From: CAWDPQ01 sp049642465
Lineage (GTDB): Bacteria; Acidobacteriota; Vicinamibacteria; Vicinamibacterales; 2-12-FULL-66-21
Length of the DNA: 64,000 nt
Direction: 5' to 3'
NCBI GenBank assembly: GCA_049642465.1
Contig: JBAROV010000258.1
Span: 3,206-67,205 of the forward strand
Numbering within the stretch: position 1 is the stretch's first letter; every line of letters begins with the position of its first letter. The notes beneath the pieces were generated by a model. It was given only the letters and a program-made list of their open reading frames with translations. It was not told where the DNA came from and ran no database searches. The position numbers and the translations under genes are program-made. This document shows, piece by piece, positions 8,466 through 17,368 of this stretch.

Positions 8466-9926
8466 ATGATTCCAAGACCGTCAATGGCAGCCCCTCTTCG
8501 CGGTCGTTTTGTCTCCACGCTCGCCGGTGTTGCTGCGTTCCTGGTCGCGGCCTGTGGAGGGTCATCCAATCCGCCCTCCCCAGGTACTCCCGGAGGCGGT
8601 GGAGAAACGATCACCGGTCGCGAACGGATCGGCTGGACCCAGCAGGCAGTCGACGCCGAGCAGCTCGCAACCTTCAGTTATGCAGCATACGTGGATGGCG
8701 TGCGCCGGGTGCTCGAAGGAGCAACCTGCCCGGGTTCGGGCGGTGGCGGGTTCGACTGCTCGGCGCCGCTACCCCCGATGACGCCGGGCCAGCACACGAT
8801 CGAGCTTGTGTCATTCACGGTGTCCGAGGACACGACCCTCGAAAGCGAGCGCTCCGCCCCGCTGCGCGTCACCGTCTCGGCGATTTCCCCGTCGGCTGCA
8901 ATCGCCGCCGACGCCACGTTCACCACACCCGAAGGTCATCGCCTCCGGTCCACGGTGATAGCCAAGGGGCTGGATGATCCAACCGACCTGGCGGTTTCAC
9001 CGGACGGACGAGTGTTCGTTGTCGAACGCGCGGGACGCGTTCGGATCCTTGGAGGAGAAGATCGGGAGACGTCGGCACTCGAGCTCGTTGATGTCAGCGT
9101 CTCGGCTGAGTCTGGCCTGACTTCAATTGCGCTCGACCCGAGGTTCGACTCGAACGGGTTCGTGTATCTCGCCTACGCCAGTGAGACGCGTGACGCCGTG
9201 GCATTGAAGATTGCCCGGTTCCGTGAACGCAACGGTGTGCTGGCACAAGGAGCACTTGTCGTACGAGCACGCACCAACGCTGCCGAGCACGTCACCATCC
9301 GATTCGGAGTTGATGGAAAGCTGTACGCCGGAGTGGCCGCGGGAGACGACCCCGGCGCCGCGCAGAGTCTGTCCTCGCCACTCGGAAAGATCCTGCGATT
9401 GAATGCCGACGGGACAAGTCCGCGCGACAATCCTCGGAGCTCGCTCACATTCACGTCCGGGCATCGCGACCCTCGTGCATTGACCTGGCAGCCTGCAACG
9501 AGCGTGATGTGGGAAATCGATCGCGACGGCGATCGCGGCGACGAACTGAACAACGTGGTGGCAGGCGGAGACTATGGCTGGCCGATGACCATGTCGGGCG
9601 AGCCAAGCATTGCCCCGGCGCTGATCCTTCCTGCCGGCACGGACGTCGCCGGCGCCAGCTTTGTGCCTGCCTCGAGTCGTTCACCGCTTGCCGGGGAGCT
9701 CCTCATCGCGTCGAAAGGAGCCGAAGATTTGCTTCGAGTGCACGTCAGCTCCAAAGGCCAACCCACAGTGCTCGAAGGAATCGTGCAGCGCCGGTACGGC
9801 CGGCTCGCGGCCGTCGCCGTTGCCGCCGACGGGACCATCTACGTCGCGACCTCGAACCGCGAAACCTGGGGACCGGGAAACGATGTGGTGATCAAATTGA
9901 TTAATGGAGCCCCGCTGACCCGCTGA
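8466..9926 (+). CDS. lipoprotein with glucose/sorbosone-dehydrogenase-like propeller
   Basis: 486 residues. The N-terminus has a lipobox-like LVAACGG, so export and lipidation are likely. Residues ~25-155 form a beta-sandwich-like segment with a Cys pair, followed from about residue 165 by a propeller resembling sugar dehydrogenase repeats (IAKGLDDPTDLAVSPDGRVFVVERAGR, FDSNGFVYLAYAS, GELLIASKGAEDLLRV). The canonical catalytic NHxGG motif of the divergent neighbour is not evident, so enzymatic activity is uncertain. ATG 8484 is an alternative start that leaves more room for promoters between the two divergent genes. Confidence 0.75.
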   Translation: MIPRPSMAAPLRGRFVSTLAGVAAFLVAACGGSSNPPSPGTPGGGGETITGRERIGWTQQAVDAEQLATFSYAAYVDGVRRVLEGATCPGSGGGGFDCSAPLPPMTPGQHTIELVSFTVSEDTTLESERSAPLRVTVSAISPSAAIAADATFTTPEGHRLRSTVIAKGLDDPTDLAVSPDGRVFVVERAGRVRILGGEDRETSALELVDVSVSAESGLTSIALDPRFDSNGFVYLAYASETRDAVALKIARFRERNGVLAQGALVVRARTNAAEHVTIRFGVDGKLYAGVAAGDDPGAAQSLSSPLGKILRLNADGTSPRDNPRSSLTFTSGHRDPRALTWQPATSVMWEIDRDGDRGDELNNVVAGGDYGWPMTMSGEPSIAPALILPAGTDVAGASFVPASSRSPLAGELLIASKGAEDLLRVHVSSKGQPTVLEGIVQRRYGRLAAVAVAADGTIYVATSNRETWGPGNDVVIKLINGAPLTR

Positions 9927-9984
9927 CTCCTTCGCCCCGTTGCCTCGTTGACCCGTTGATCGAGCCTCCTGCTGAGTTATCGGG

Positions 9985-10095
9985 CACGGCAGGTGAGTAA
10001 TTCGTGCATCACCCCCAAGGCTGACCCGGGTGCGATTCCCCTCGCAAATAAGGGCCAAAGTCCGCTGAGCTCGCGTGGTACCTCGCTTGCTCAAT
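9985..10095 (+). promoter_or_regulatory. possible structured leader, faintly ydaO (c-di-AMP)-like
   Basis: Leader of the exported repeat protein at 10128. It contains, in order, GGGTGCGATTC, AAGGGC, CCGCTGAGCT and GGTACCTCG, which recall the 3' half of the ydaO-yuaA riboswitch core (GGGUGAAUC, UAGGGC, CCGnCAGCU, GGUA). The 5' half is not recognisable and GGTGCGATTCC also resembles a piece of cobalamin riboswitches. Identity is speculative; only the presence of ordered conserved-looking blocks is observed. Confidence 0.25.
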
Positions 10096-10127
10096 TCAGG
10101 AGAGATGACCCTTAGGAGGAATTCACA

Positions 10128-11684
10128 ATGAAGAGTTCTACCGCACGATGGACGACGGCGCTTGCCGTGACCGCGTGTCTCGCCACTCCCACTATTGGGT
10201 GGTCGCAGACTCCGCCGACGTCACAGCCGCCGACGACGCAACAGCAACCGGCAGCGCAACAACCGCCCTCCGCGAGCAAAGGCCAGGCATCTGGCGAGGC
10301 TCAGGAGCATCTGCATAAGGCACAGGCGGCACTGAAGGACATTCCGGCGACGATTCCGGCTAAAGCAAAATCACGCGTCGCAGAGCTCAAGCGTCACTTG
10401 ACCACGCTTGAAAAGTTCGCGGGCCCAGCGAGCACCCCGGGTGGGGCGCCCGCGGAGGGAGCAAAGCCGACGGCACGTGGCAAGAGCAACTGGAGTACGG
10501 AAGTCGCAGCCATCGACAAGATCCTGACCGACCTGCTTGGCCCGGCTTCACCGAGCGGCGCCACCCAACCGACAGGCACGACGGGTGCTGCCGGCTCGAA
10601 ATCCGGGTCGACAGCGATGACCCTGGACGAAACAACGAAGTCCAAGCTGATGGAAGTCCGCACGCATATAACGGCCTTCGCGGCGGCGATGTCCGGGACG
10701 AGCGGCGATGCAGCGAGCGCAGCAAGCGCTGAACCAGCGGCGGACCCTGGCGCAGCCGCAGCGACGCAGCCGACGACTCAATCGAGCCCGGCGACCAGCT
10801 CACCGACGCCTTCTCCGCAGTCAGCGGGGCAGCAGCCGGCCACGCAGAATCCGACGGGTGCGGAACAGGCCCAGCAGCCACCCGCGTCTGCGGGTCAGCC
10901 AGGCGATCCGGAAGCGTCCAAGCGGCATCTCACGGCGGCTCGTGAGAGCCTCAGTCAACTGACGCAGCTACCAGCCGCTGCGCAGCTCTCGGGAGAAGCG
11001 CGGACGCAGGTGTCGCAGCTCATCTCGAACTTCAACGAGCTGATTACGACGAAGGAAAACTGGCGAGAGTCGTACGGTAAGGTTGAAGCGAATCTGGCCG
11101 CCCTGGTCGGTCCAGAGACCGCCAGCGAGAGTGCGCCGGCTCCTGCCGCGCCGACCGGCGGCGCAGTCGGCACCAGCGGGTCAACGGCCGCTTCGCTCGA
11201 CCCCGCAATCCGCGCAAAACTCGTCGAGTTCCGAAGCCACCTGAAGCAGTTCGAGCAGGCCGCCGGCGTTGCAGATCAGGCCAGCGCAGCCGCCTCGTCC
11301 AGCCCGAGCAGCACGGCGGGTCAACCCACATCGTCGTCATCCAGCAGCATGACGGGCGAGTCGGCCTCACCGACCACCAGCTCACCGACGACCAGCCCTG
11401 CTGGCCAGTCGACCGCTGGCACAACAGGCACGACGCCCCCGTCACCCGAGCAGCCGTCGGCGTCCGCGATGGGCCAGGACAGCGCGGTGCGACACATCGA
11501 CGCGATCGAGGCCATTCTCAGCGGCCGCTCTTCCTCGAGCAGTTCGAGTGCTGGCGCGACGACCGGCAACGCGCCCGCGGGAACGACTGGCGCCACGACC
11601 GGAAACATCACGCTGAATCAATCGCAAGTCGAAGAGATCCGCATGCATCTCGCGGAACTCCGGAAAGCCGTGGACAAGAAATAA
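10128..11684 (+). CDS. exported low-complexity protein with duplicated helical modules
   Basis: 518 residues; ATG preceded by AGGAGG with good spacing, then a signal peptide (CLATPTIGWSQ). Long Ser/Thr/Pro/Gln/Ala-rich linkers separate recurring amphipathic helices. Module 1 (about 50-190) has AQEHLHKAQAALKDI, LKRHLTTLEKF, WSTEVAAIDKILTDLLGP and a LxxxTxxKLxEVRTHI helix. Module 2 (about 265-385) repeats this order with KRHLTAARESLSQL, WRESYGKVEANLAALVGP and IRAKLVEFRSHLKQF. A shortened third copy ends the protein (AVRHIDAIEAIL, VEEIRMHLAELRKAV). No family recognised. Likely a secreted coiled-coil or surface protein; function unknown. Confidence 0.75.
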   Translation: MKSSTARWTTALAVTACLATPTIGWSQTPPTSQPPTTQQQPAAQQPPSASKGQASGEAQEHLHKAQAALKDIPATIPAKAKSRVAELKRHLTTLEKFAGPASTPGGAPAEGAKPTARGKSNWSTEVAAIDKILTDLLGPASPSGATQPTGTTGAAGSKSGSTAMTLDETTKSKLMEVRTHITAFAAAMSGTSGDAASAASAEPAADPGAAAATQPTTQSSPATSSPTPSPQSAGQQPATQNPTGAEQAQQPPASAGQPGDPEASKRHLTAARESLSQLTQLPAAAQLSGEARTQVSQLISNFNELITTKENWRESYGKVEANLAALVGPETASESAPAPAAPTGGAVGTSGSTAASLDPAIRAKLVEFRSHLKQFEQAAGVADQASAAASSSPSSTAGQPTSSSSSSMTGESASPTTSSPTTSPAGQSTAGTTGTTPPSPEQPSASAMGQDSAVRHIDAIEAILSGRSSSSSSSAGATTGNAPAGTTGATTGNITLNQSQVEEIRMHLAELRKAVDKK

Positions 11685-11696
11685 CCACCAGCGGGG

Positions 11697-11728
11697 CAAC
11701 GGGTCAACGGATAACCGTTGGCCCGTTG
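11697..11728. terminator. perfect-loop hairpin downstream of the repeat protein
   Basis: CAACGGGTCAACGG - ATAA - CCGTTGGCCCGTTG: a 14-bp stem with one mismatch and a 4-base loop, 12 bases after the stop at 11684. No T-tract follows, so intrinsic termination is inferred only. The arms are built from a CAACGG-type short repeat. Confidence 0.5.
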
Positions 11729-11763
11729 ACCGGTTCACACGGCGTGCTATTCTCCGGCACGCT

Positions 11764-14325
11764 ATGAAATGCCGGTTTCTCTCGTTTTCAGCTCTCGCCC
11801 TTTTCGCATTTGTTCCCCTTCACATCTCTGCCAATGACGCGGCCGTGTTGGAGGCGCAACTAGCCTGGGACCGCGGTGAGTACGTCGCGGCACTGACGGG
11901 ATATCTGAAACTCCTCACCGACTCGCCCGACGATTCAACCTTCGAATCGATTGCTCTCCAGACCGGCGAGCTGTACAGCACAACGGAGCTGACTTCAGAC
12001 GGGAGCGCGCCGCGGTTCTCTCCCGATGGTCGCACGATCACGTTCGAAACCGGCACTGGGCTGAAGAAGACCGTGCGGCTCGTGGCGGCCGAGAGTCCGC
12101 GCACGGTTCGAACGGAACTGCCGGGGTTTTCTGCGCGCTTTTCTCCGGAAGGAGCGCAGTTGGTCTACCTCCGCGTCACCCTGACGCGCGAGCTTGAACA
12201 GGAACAGGCGGCGATTGATGCCGCGCCCGCGTCGGAGCGATCGCAGAGACTCGGCGGACTCACGCAATCGCTGACCGCGGCATCGCAAATTGTCGTCCGC
12301 GACCTGGCGAGCGGACGTGAGCGAACCGTAGCCGCTGGGGAACTCCGCAAATCAGCACCGATGATGGCAGCCGAGGGCATGGTGCTCTTTGCCGGCGGCG
12401 CAGGATCGGAACCCACGCAAATCTACGGCGCGTCGCCGAGTGGCGCGCCGAAACCACTCACAACCGACCCTGGCGAGAAGGCGCTCATCGACGTGAACTC
12501 GAAAGGCACGGCCGCACTGGTCGGCGTTCGTACCGGTGGCGGTGGAAGAGGAGGACGCGGTGGCGGGTTTGGCGGCCCGCAGACGTTCGGTCTCCTGACG
12601 CTGCCGAGCGGATCCTGGACGCCAATCGAAGGGACCGCGCCGACGTTTTCCGCGGACGGCCGTTACTTCGCTTACGTGTCCCACGCCGGCGGCGAATTCC
12701 GTGTCATGGCGGCTGACGTCACGTCTCCTACCTCTGCAACCGTCGTCGTCAAGGGACCGGACCGCCTGGATGCTCCCGCGCTCTCGCGCGATGGAAGCCT
12801 CATCGCATTCCAGCGGATGCCACGGGAGGACTGGGAGTTGTTCGTGGTCAACCGCGAAGGGACCGGAGAACGGCGCGTCACTCGGGAAATACAGCATGAC
12901 CTCCTGCCACGTTTCCTGACCAACGATCGGCTACTGGGCGTGATGGGAGAGCCGCGTCATCGGCGGTCCTACATTTACGACCTCCCGTCATCAGAATCCG
13001 CGCCCATCGCACGGAAGAGGCTTTTCCACAACAACACCGTTCGAACCATCGCCCCCGAATACCTATGGGTGCCCAGCGCGGATGGCACACGTGTTTTGAT
13101 CAGCGCGGAGAGGGACGGCGATACGGTTTCCGCCGAACGCGGAGTCTATCTCGTCGATCTCTCTCGTCGTGTCACGCGAGATGAGCTGCGCGCGCGTGTG
13201 ATCGCGAACCTGACGACTGAACAGGCACTCGTCCAGAAGGGCCAGCGTCTCTACTTGCCGATCGCCTCCTCCGTCCACAGCGTTGTCAACGACGCATCGC
13301 TGCAACGAGTGTTCGCTTACGAAAAAGCACTCTACGAATTCGATTCGAAGCACGTGTCGCAACCCGGAAACAAACTGGCGTCGCAGTACCTGTTCGACAC
13401 CTACAAATCGTTCGGCTACGAGCCGCAGTTTCAGTGGTTCGAGGCGCGGGGCGCGCTCGACGGCCAGAGCGCCAACGTCATCGCTACGCTCAAAGGCACG
13501 GTCAACTCTGAACTCGTCTACGTCGTCAGCAGCCACTACGATTCGGTATCAGGGGGCCCTGGAGCAGACGATGATTCGTCTGGAACGGCGGCGCTGCTGG
13601 AGGCGGCCCGAATCCTGGCGAAACATCCGCAACCCGCGACGATCGTTTTTGCGTCGTTCACCGGTGAAGAATCAGGCTTGCTCGGAAGTCGCGAATTCGT
13701 TCGACGGGCTGTTGCCGGCAAGCTGAATATCGTCGGGGCGCTCAACAACGACATGATCGGCTGGGCGAACGATCATCGGCTCGACAACACGATTCGATAT
13801 TCGAATCCCGGCATTCGGGATATTCAGCATGCCGCCGCGATGCAGTTCACGAAACTGATTACCTATGATGCGCTCTACTACAAAGGCACCGACGCGGCCG
13901 CGTACTACGACGCCTACGGCGACATCGTCGGCGGCATTGGTTCGTACCCGGTGCTTGGTAACCCGCATTACCACCAGCCTCATGATGTGCTCGAGACCAT
14001 CAATCATCAGCTCGTCACCGAGGTGGCGAAGACGACCGCTGCCACTCTCATGCTGCTGGCATCGAGTCCCTCGCGGCTGACGAATCTCAAAATCGAGAGT
14101 TATCTGAAGGGTACGGCTCGTGTCTCGTGGCGCCCGGCTCCTGAGAGTGGAGTCACCGGCTACTTGGTTGCCTACGGTCCCCCGGACAAACCGGAGGCGC
14201 AACAGTTCACTATGAAGAGCCCGTCGGCGACCGTCCAGGGACCTCCAGGCACCGTCGTGTCTGTCAAAGCCGTTAATGCTCGAGGACTCGAGGGGTGGGA
14301 CTGGGCGCGGGTGACGATCCGCTAG
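11764..14325 (+). CDS. exported M28 peptidase with N-terminal propeller
   Basis: 853 residues, signal peptide ending ISAND. Residues ~70-480 are PD40/WD40-like propeller blades (APRFSPDGRTITFE, APTFSADGRYFAYVSHAG, APALSRDGSLIAFQRM) as in TolB-like peptidase partners. Residues ~500-770 form an M28 aminopeptidase domain with all metal ligands visible: SSHYDS, GADDDSSG, TGEESGLLGS, NNDMIGW and NPHYHQPHD. A fibronectin-III-like domain closes the protein (ARVSWRPAPESGVTGYLVAYG). It probably hydrolyses peptides outside the cytoplasm using two zinc ions. A TATTCT hexamer 10 bases before ATG and no Shine-Dalgarno suggest a very short leader. Confidence 0.88.
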   Translation: MKCRFLSFSALALFAFVPLHISANDAAVLEAQLAWDRGEYVAALTGYLKLLTDSPDDSTFESIALQTGELYSTTELTSDGSAPRFSPDGRTITFETGTGLKKTVRLVAAESPRTVRTELPGFSARFSPEGAQLVYLRVTLTRELEQEQAAIDAAPASERSQRLGGLTQSLTAASQIVVRDLASGRERTVAAGELRKSAPMMAAEGMVLFAGGAGSEPTQIYGASPSGAPKPLTTDPGEKALIDVNSKGTAALVGVRTGGGGRGGRGGGFGGPQTFGLLTLPSGSWTPIEGTAPTFSADGRYFAYVSHAGGEFRVMAADVTSPTSATVVVKGPDRLDAPALSRDGSLIAFQRMPREDWELFVVNREGTGERRVTREIQHDLLPRFLTNDRLLGVMGEPRHRRSYIYDLPSSESAPIARKRLFHNNTVRTIAPEYLWVPSADGTRVLISAERDGDTVSAERGVYLVDLSRRVTRDELRARVIANLTTEQALVQKGQRLYLPIASSVHSVVNDASLQRVFAYEKALYEFDSKHVSQPGNKLASQYLFDTYKSFGYEPQFQWFEARGALDGQSANVIATLKGTVNSELVYVVSSHYDSVSGGPGADDDSSGTAALLEAARILAKHPQPATIVFASFTGEESGLLGSREFVRRAVAGKLNIVGALNNDMIGWANDHRLDNTIRYSNPGIRDIQHAAAMQFTKLITYDALYYKGTDAAAYYDAYGDIVGGIGSYPVLGNPHYHQPHDVLETINHQLVTEVAKTTAATLMLLASSPSRLTNLKIESYLKGTARVSWRPAPESGVTGYLVAYGPPDKPEAQQFTMKSPSATVQGPPGTVVSVKAVNARGLEGWDWARVTIR

Positions 14326-14368
14326 GGCGCCGACTTTCTCACGCAGGCGAACCACGCCGATATTTGAT

Positions 14369-15340
14369 CTAGAGACTCGGACGGCCGCCGCCAAAGTACT
14401 CCGCGACGTAGCGGACTCGACCGGGCGTCGCCTCAACCACGGAGTACCACTCCGTTTCCCAACTCGACGTCTGAAAGACCCAGTGCGTGCGGTTGTTCAC
14501 CGTCATCCGGCCAAGAGGAAGCAGGTACGAGACGCCTTTCCGATCGCAGTACGTGATTCGTGCTGCCAGGTTGGTTTTGGGACGGGGCTCGCGCGAGTTG
14601 CTGTAGACCCAGCCGCTGATGAAAGTCTCGAGGCCGCACCCCTCGTCTTCTTCACCTGGCGGGTACTTCTTGACTGCCTCGATGTAGGAGACGCCGAAAC
14701 CGGGCTGCACGAGCGACGAAGTGTACCAGGCTTCCAGTTCTGCCACGATCGCCTCGCGCTGTGCGCGCGCAATCGGGTGCACCCATCTCGAGCTCGATTT
14801 CGTCTTGTTGATCGCGCGCTCTTCGGCCGTGTCGATATCGTCTTTCAAAGCCGTCGTCAGGTCGCGCCACGCAGTGGCCCGCTTGCTCACGGTCGAGATA
14901 CTCTCGATCTTGATATCGGCTGAGACCGCAATCCCTTCTTTCGGGTACGGCACCGTGAAAGGCATCGGCGCTGGTTCGTTCGAGACAAAGCCAGTGCGCA
15001 GACCGATGCGTTTTTCAACCCCGACCAGGATCGCAATCGGCGCGGAAGAGGAAAGCTTCATGGGCGCGCTGCCGTCGGCCGGCCACAGCGTCCACGAGCG
15101 CGGCATGCTCCCTCCCCACCATTTCCTGGGCACTGCTTCGAGCGTGATCGGCAGCTCCAGGTTCTGCACCGAGCCTGGCCACGACACCTCCCACTTGCCG
15201 TCGTACGACGCAAACGGCAGCAGCACACCGTCACGACGCATGACCCCCACGACAAAGCTCTCGCGGGGTTGCGCGTCGAGACCCGGCATCAGTGCGCCGA
15301 GCATCGTGCATCCGATCAGAAACAGTCGACGAAGGTTCAT
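14369..15340 (-). CDS. exported protein of unknown function
   Basis: 323 residues with a signal peptide (CTMLGALMPGLDAQ). The body contains a beta-rich first half (YDGKWEVSWPGSVQNLELPITLEAVPRKWWGG is characteristic) and a second half with CGLETFISGWV and a conserved-looking C-terminus VRYVAEYFGGGRPSL. I recognise no family. It follows the response-regulator gene on the same strand with a 48-base gap, so they may be co-transcribed. Confidence 0.7.
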   Translation of the reverse strand: MNLRRLFLIGCTMLGALMPGLDAQPRESFVVGVMRRDGVLLPFASYDGKWEVSWPGSVQNLELPITLEAVPRKWWGGSMPRSWTLWPADGSAPMKLSSSAPIAILVGVEKRIGLRTGFVSNEPAPMPFTVPYPKEGIAVSADIKIESISTVSKRATAWRDLTTALKDDIDTAEERAINKTKSSSRWVHPIARAQREAIVAELEAWYTSSLVQPGFGVSYIEAVKKYPPGEEDEGCGLETFISGWVYSNSREPRPKTNLAARITYCDRKGVSYLLPLGRMTVNNRTHWVFQTSSWETEWYSVVEATPGRVRYVAEYFGGGRPSL

Positions 15341-15388
15341 CCAATCCGCCAGGCGAACATCACCACATCTTCGTCAGGATGGCAACCG

Positions 15389-15997
15389 CTAGCGCCGATC
15401 GAGGACTTCGCGGACCTTGGCGAGCAGATCTTCCCGAGAGAACGGCTTGGCTAGAAAGTCGGCATCCAGCTCGTGCTCGGTGGGCCCCGCGTAGCCGGAG
15501 ATGGCAATGAGCTTGAGCGATTTGCGTCGCGCGCGCAGGTGCTGCGCCAGCTCCGCGCCACCCATATAGGGCATCCGCAGGTCGGTGAGCAGCAAATCGA
15601 TCGAGTCGCCGTGCTCGTCGAACATCTTCAGCGCTTCCTGCCCGTTTCGCGCTTCGAACACGCGGTACCCGGCTCGCGTCAGCGCCAGCATGAACAACTG
15701 GCGAACGGCCGGCTCGTCTTCGACAAGCAGAATCGTTTCACGCGTATCGGCCGCAGGTCCCTCGTCTGCGACGGCCACCGGGGCGGGACGTTTAGGATAG
15801 GTACCGAACATTTCACCTCGCCTGCGAATCCCTCGGGTATCTGCAACCCCTGGGCCGCGGCGAGTGACAGATTTGCCGCGCGTTGCACGGGGTTTGTGTG
15901 CCCGAGGCGCGCGCGTGTGCGACTTCGCGGCGCTCGCTGTGCGACGGCTGCGCGTTTTGGTTGGTTTAGCCTTCTTTTTGGTATTGCCGTTGCTCAC
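15389..15997 (-). CDS. response regulator receiver protein with Lys/Arg-rich N-terminal tail
   Basis: 202 residues from a GTG at 15997. Residues ~1-62 are extremely basic and low in hydrophobics (KKKAKPTKTRSRRT, RAPRAHKPRATRGK), like histone H1-type tails. Residues ~85-202 are a complete receiver domain: ILLVEDEP acidic pocket, LLLTDLRMP with the phospho-acceptor Asp, the Ser of IAISGYAG and the Lys of FLAKPFS. There is no output domain. An internal ATG at 15811 with GAGGTGAA just ahead could produce a tail-less receiver, so start choice decides whether the tail exists. The first 32 bases overlap the end of the PAP2 gene, suggesting translational coupling. Confidence 0.75.
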   Translation of the reverse strand: MSNGNTKKKAKPTKTRSRRTASAAKSHTRAPRAHKPRATRGKSVTRRGPGVADTRGIRRRGEMFGTYPKRPAPVAVADEGPAADTRETILLVEDEPAVRQLFMLALTRAGYRVFEARNGQEALKMFDEHGDSIDLLLTDLRMPYMGGAELAQHLRARRKSLKLIAISGYAGPTEHELDADFLAKPFSREDLLAKVREVLDRR

Positions 15998-16718
15998 GCT
16001 TCATCCCCGCCCGGCGCTCCAGCACCCGTTCGATCATCCAACACATGAGCGCCCACGACAACCCAATGAGCCATCCCGCCAGCACATCGGTCGGATAGTG
16101 GACGCCGAGGAACACCCGCGTTGCGCCAACGAGCAGCGTAGCGAGCATTGCAACGGCAATGCAATAAAACTTTGCGAGACGCCCCGTTGCGAGCCGCATC
16201 AGGAGGGTACCGAGCGTCAAGTACACGGCTGCCGAGGTCATCGCATGGCCGCTTGGAAAGCTGGAGGACGAGACCTCGCGGAGATGCGGCACGAGCGACG
16301 GTCGCGGCCGGTCGAACGCAAGCTTGAGCGCAAAGTTCAGGAACCAGCCGCCGCAGCTGGCGACGAATACGAAGGCGCCCGTCCGGTACAACCCATGGAG
16401 GAAAAGGTAGCCGGTGACGACGAGCACGACCAGGCCGAGAACAGTCGGACTGCCGAGCGCCGTGAGATCGAGCGCTCCGTCACGCAGCCATGTGGGGCCG
16501 ATCGGTTGGCTCGGGTCGTCTGCTTTTCTCAGCGCCCGGATGACCTGCTCGTCAAAGTCCCGGGTATCCCCCTCGGTGACATTGTCGGCGATGTAGACAA
16601 ACCCGATCGCGAGCGCGAGGATCCCGAGGGTCACGAGGAGCACGCGCAGCTCCGTACGCTCGCGCCGCGCCACGTGCGCGAGGATACGATGCCAGGCGGC
16701 AACCAGAGCGTTCTGCAC
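15966..16718 (-). CDS. PAP2-type phosphatase, membrane
   Basis: 250 residues from a GTG start, with six predicted membrane segments. The three acid-phosphatase signatures are intact: KLAFDRPRP, SFPSGHAM and RVFLGVHYPTDVLAGW, with the catalytic His residues. Members dephosphorylate lipid substrates such as phosphatidic acid, undecaprenyl pyrophosphate or PG-phosphate at the outer face of the inner membrane; which one is unknown. It overlaps the response-regulator gene downstream. Confidence 0.9.
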   Translation of the reverse strand: MQNALVAAWHRILAHVARRERTELRVLLVTLGILALAIGFVYIADNVTEGDTRDFDEQVIRALRKADDPSQPIGPTWLRDGALDLTALGSPTVLGLVVLVVTGYLFLHGLYRTGAFVFVASCGGWFLNFALKLAFDRPRPSLVPHLREVSSSSFPSGHAMTSAAVYLTLGTLLMRLATGRLAKFYCIAVAMLATLLVGATRVFLGVHYPTDVLAGWLIGLSWALMCWMIERVLERRAGMKREQRQYQKEG

Positions 16719-16786
16719 GGGATTGATCTTATGCGATGTCGTTCGTTCACCCGAGGCGATGGCTGCCCAGCGTGGACGGACCAGCG

Positions 16787-16850
16787 CCCAGCGACTGACG
16801 AGCGCAGACGGACTAGCGACGAGCGACCAGCGACTGACAAGCGTCAGCCG
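16787..16850. repeat. degenerate GACTAGCGAC-type short tandem repeat
   Basis: Degenerate copies of a 7-10 bp GAC(T/C)AGC unit ahead of the stop of the universal stress gene, ending in the hairpin CTGAC-AAGC-GTCAG (16834-16847). The same sequence type recurs at 29628-29649 and 60035-60091. Confidence 0.75.
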
Positions 16851-16853
16851 TGA

Positions 16854-17276
16854 TTACACCGCCCGTACCATCAACACCGGCACGAGCACGTCATGCCTGA
16901 CGCGATCGGCGGTGCTGCCGCGCAGGAGGTCGTTGAAAAATCGATGACCATGTGTGGACATCGCGATGAGATCGACCTGTTCGTCGCGCGCGACCTTGAC
17001 GAGTTCCGAGGCGGGGTCGCCGAGGGCGAGGCGTGCCCGGCACTCGAAGCCGCGGGCAGCCAGCTCGGCGCGGCGCTCTTCGAGGTACTCGCGATCCGCA
17101 CGCATCTCGTCGGACTCGCGCAGATTCAACTCGTTGAACGCGCGCGCCGCCCATCCGTCCGCCACGTGAACGAGAAGCAGCTTCGACCCGAGCAGCTTCG
17201 CGAGAGGCTCGATGTGAGCAAGAACTGCCCGATCCGCATCCGAGTTCTCGAGCGCAACAAGGATGTGCTGGTACAT
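16854..17276 (-). CDS. universal stress protein (UspA family)
   Basis: 140 residues. ATG 17276 is chosen because MYQHILVALENSD is the standard family N-terminus and GGGAG lies seven bases upstream; nine extra codons upstream are unlikely. The ATP-binding motif at the C-terminal end is present as STHGHRFFNDLLRGSTADRV followed by HDVLVPVLMV. Cytoplasmic stress-response nucleotide-binding protein; partners unknown. Lies between the Nramp gene and PAP2 on the same strand. Confidence 0.92.
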   Translation of the reverse strand: MYQHILVALENSDADRAVLAHIEPLAKLLGSKLLLVHVADGWAARAFNELNLRESDEMRADREYLEERRAELAARGFECRARLALGDPASELVKVARDEQVDLIAMSTHGHRFFNDLLRGSTADRVRHDVLVPVLMVRAV

Positions 17277-17368
17277 CGTCAACTCCCAATCACCAACACC
17301 CAACTACCACAATGCAGGTCGCGGGTTTTTGCACGTTGCACGTTGCATGTCGCACGTGGCACGTGTAC

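Noticed and set aside
9927..9965. Fold-back of the CCCGCTGAC / CCCGTTGAC repeat after the propeller lipoprotein
   Set aside because: Short-period repetition is present, but I could find no inverted copy, so it was not listed with the fold-backs.
10020..10050. tRNA T-arm or tRNA gene at GGGTGCGATTCCC
   Set aside because: No acceptor stem, anticodon arm or CCA end can be built around it.
15864..16853. 329-codon plus-strand frame over PAP2 and response-regulator genes
   Set aside because: Antisense to two genes with clear catalytic motifs; Arg/Glu-rich shadow composition.
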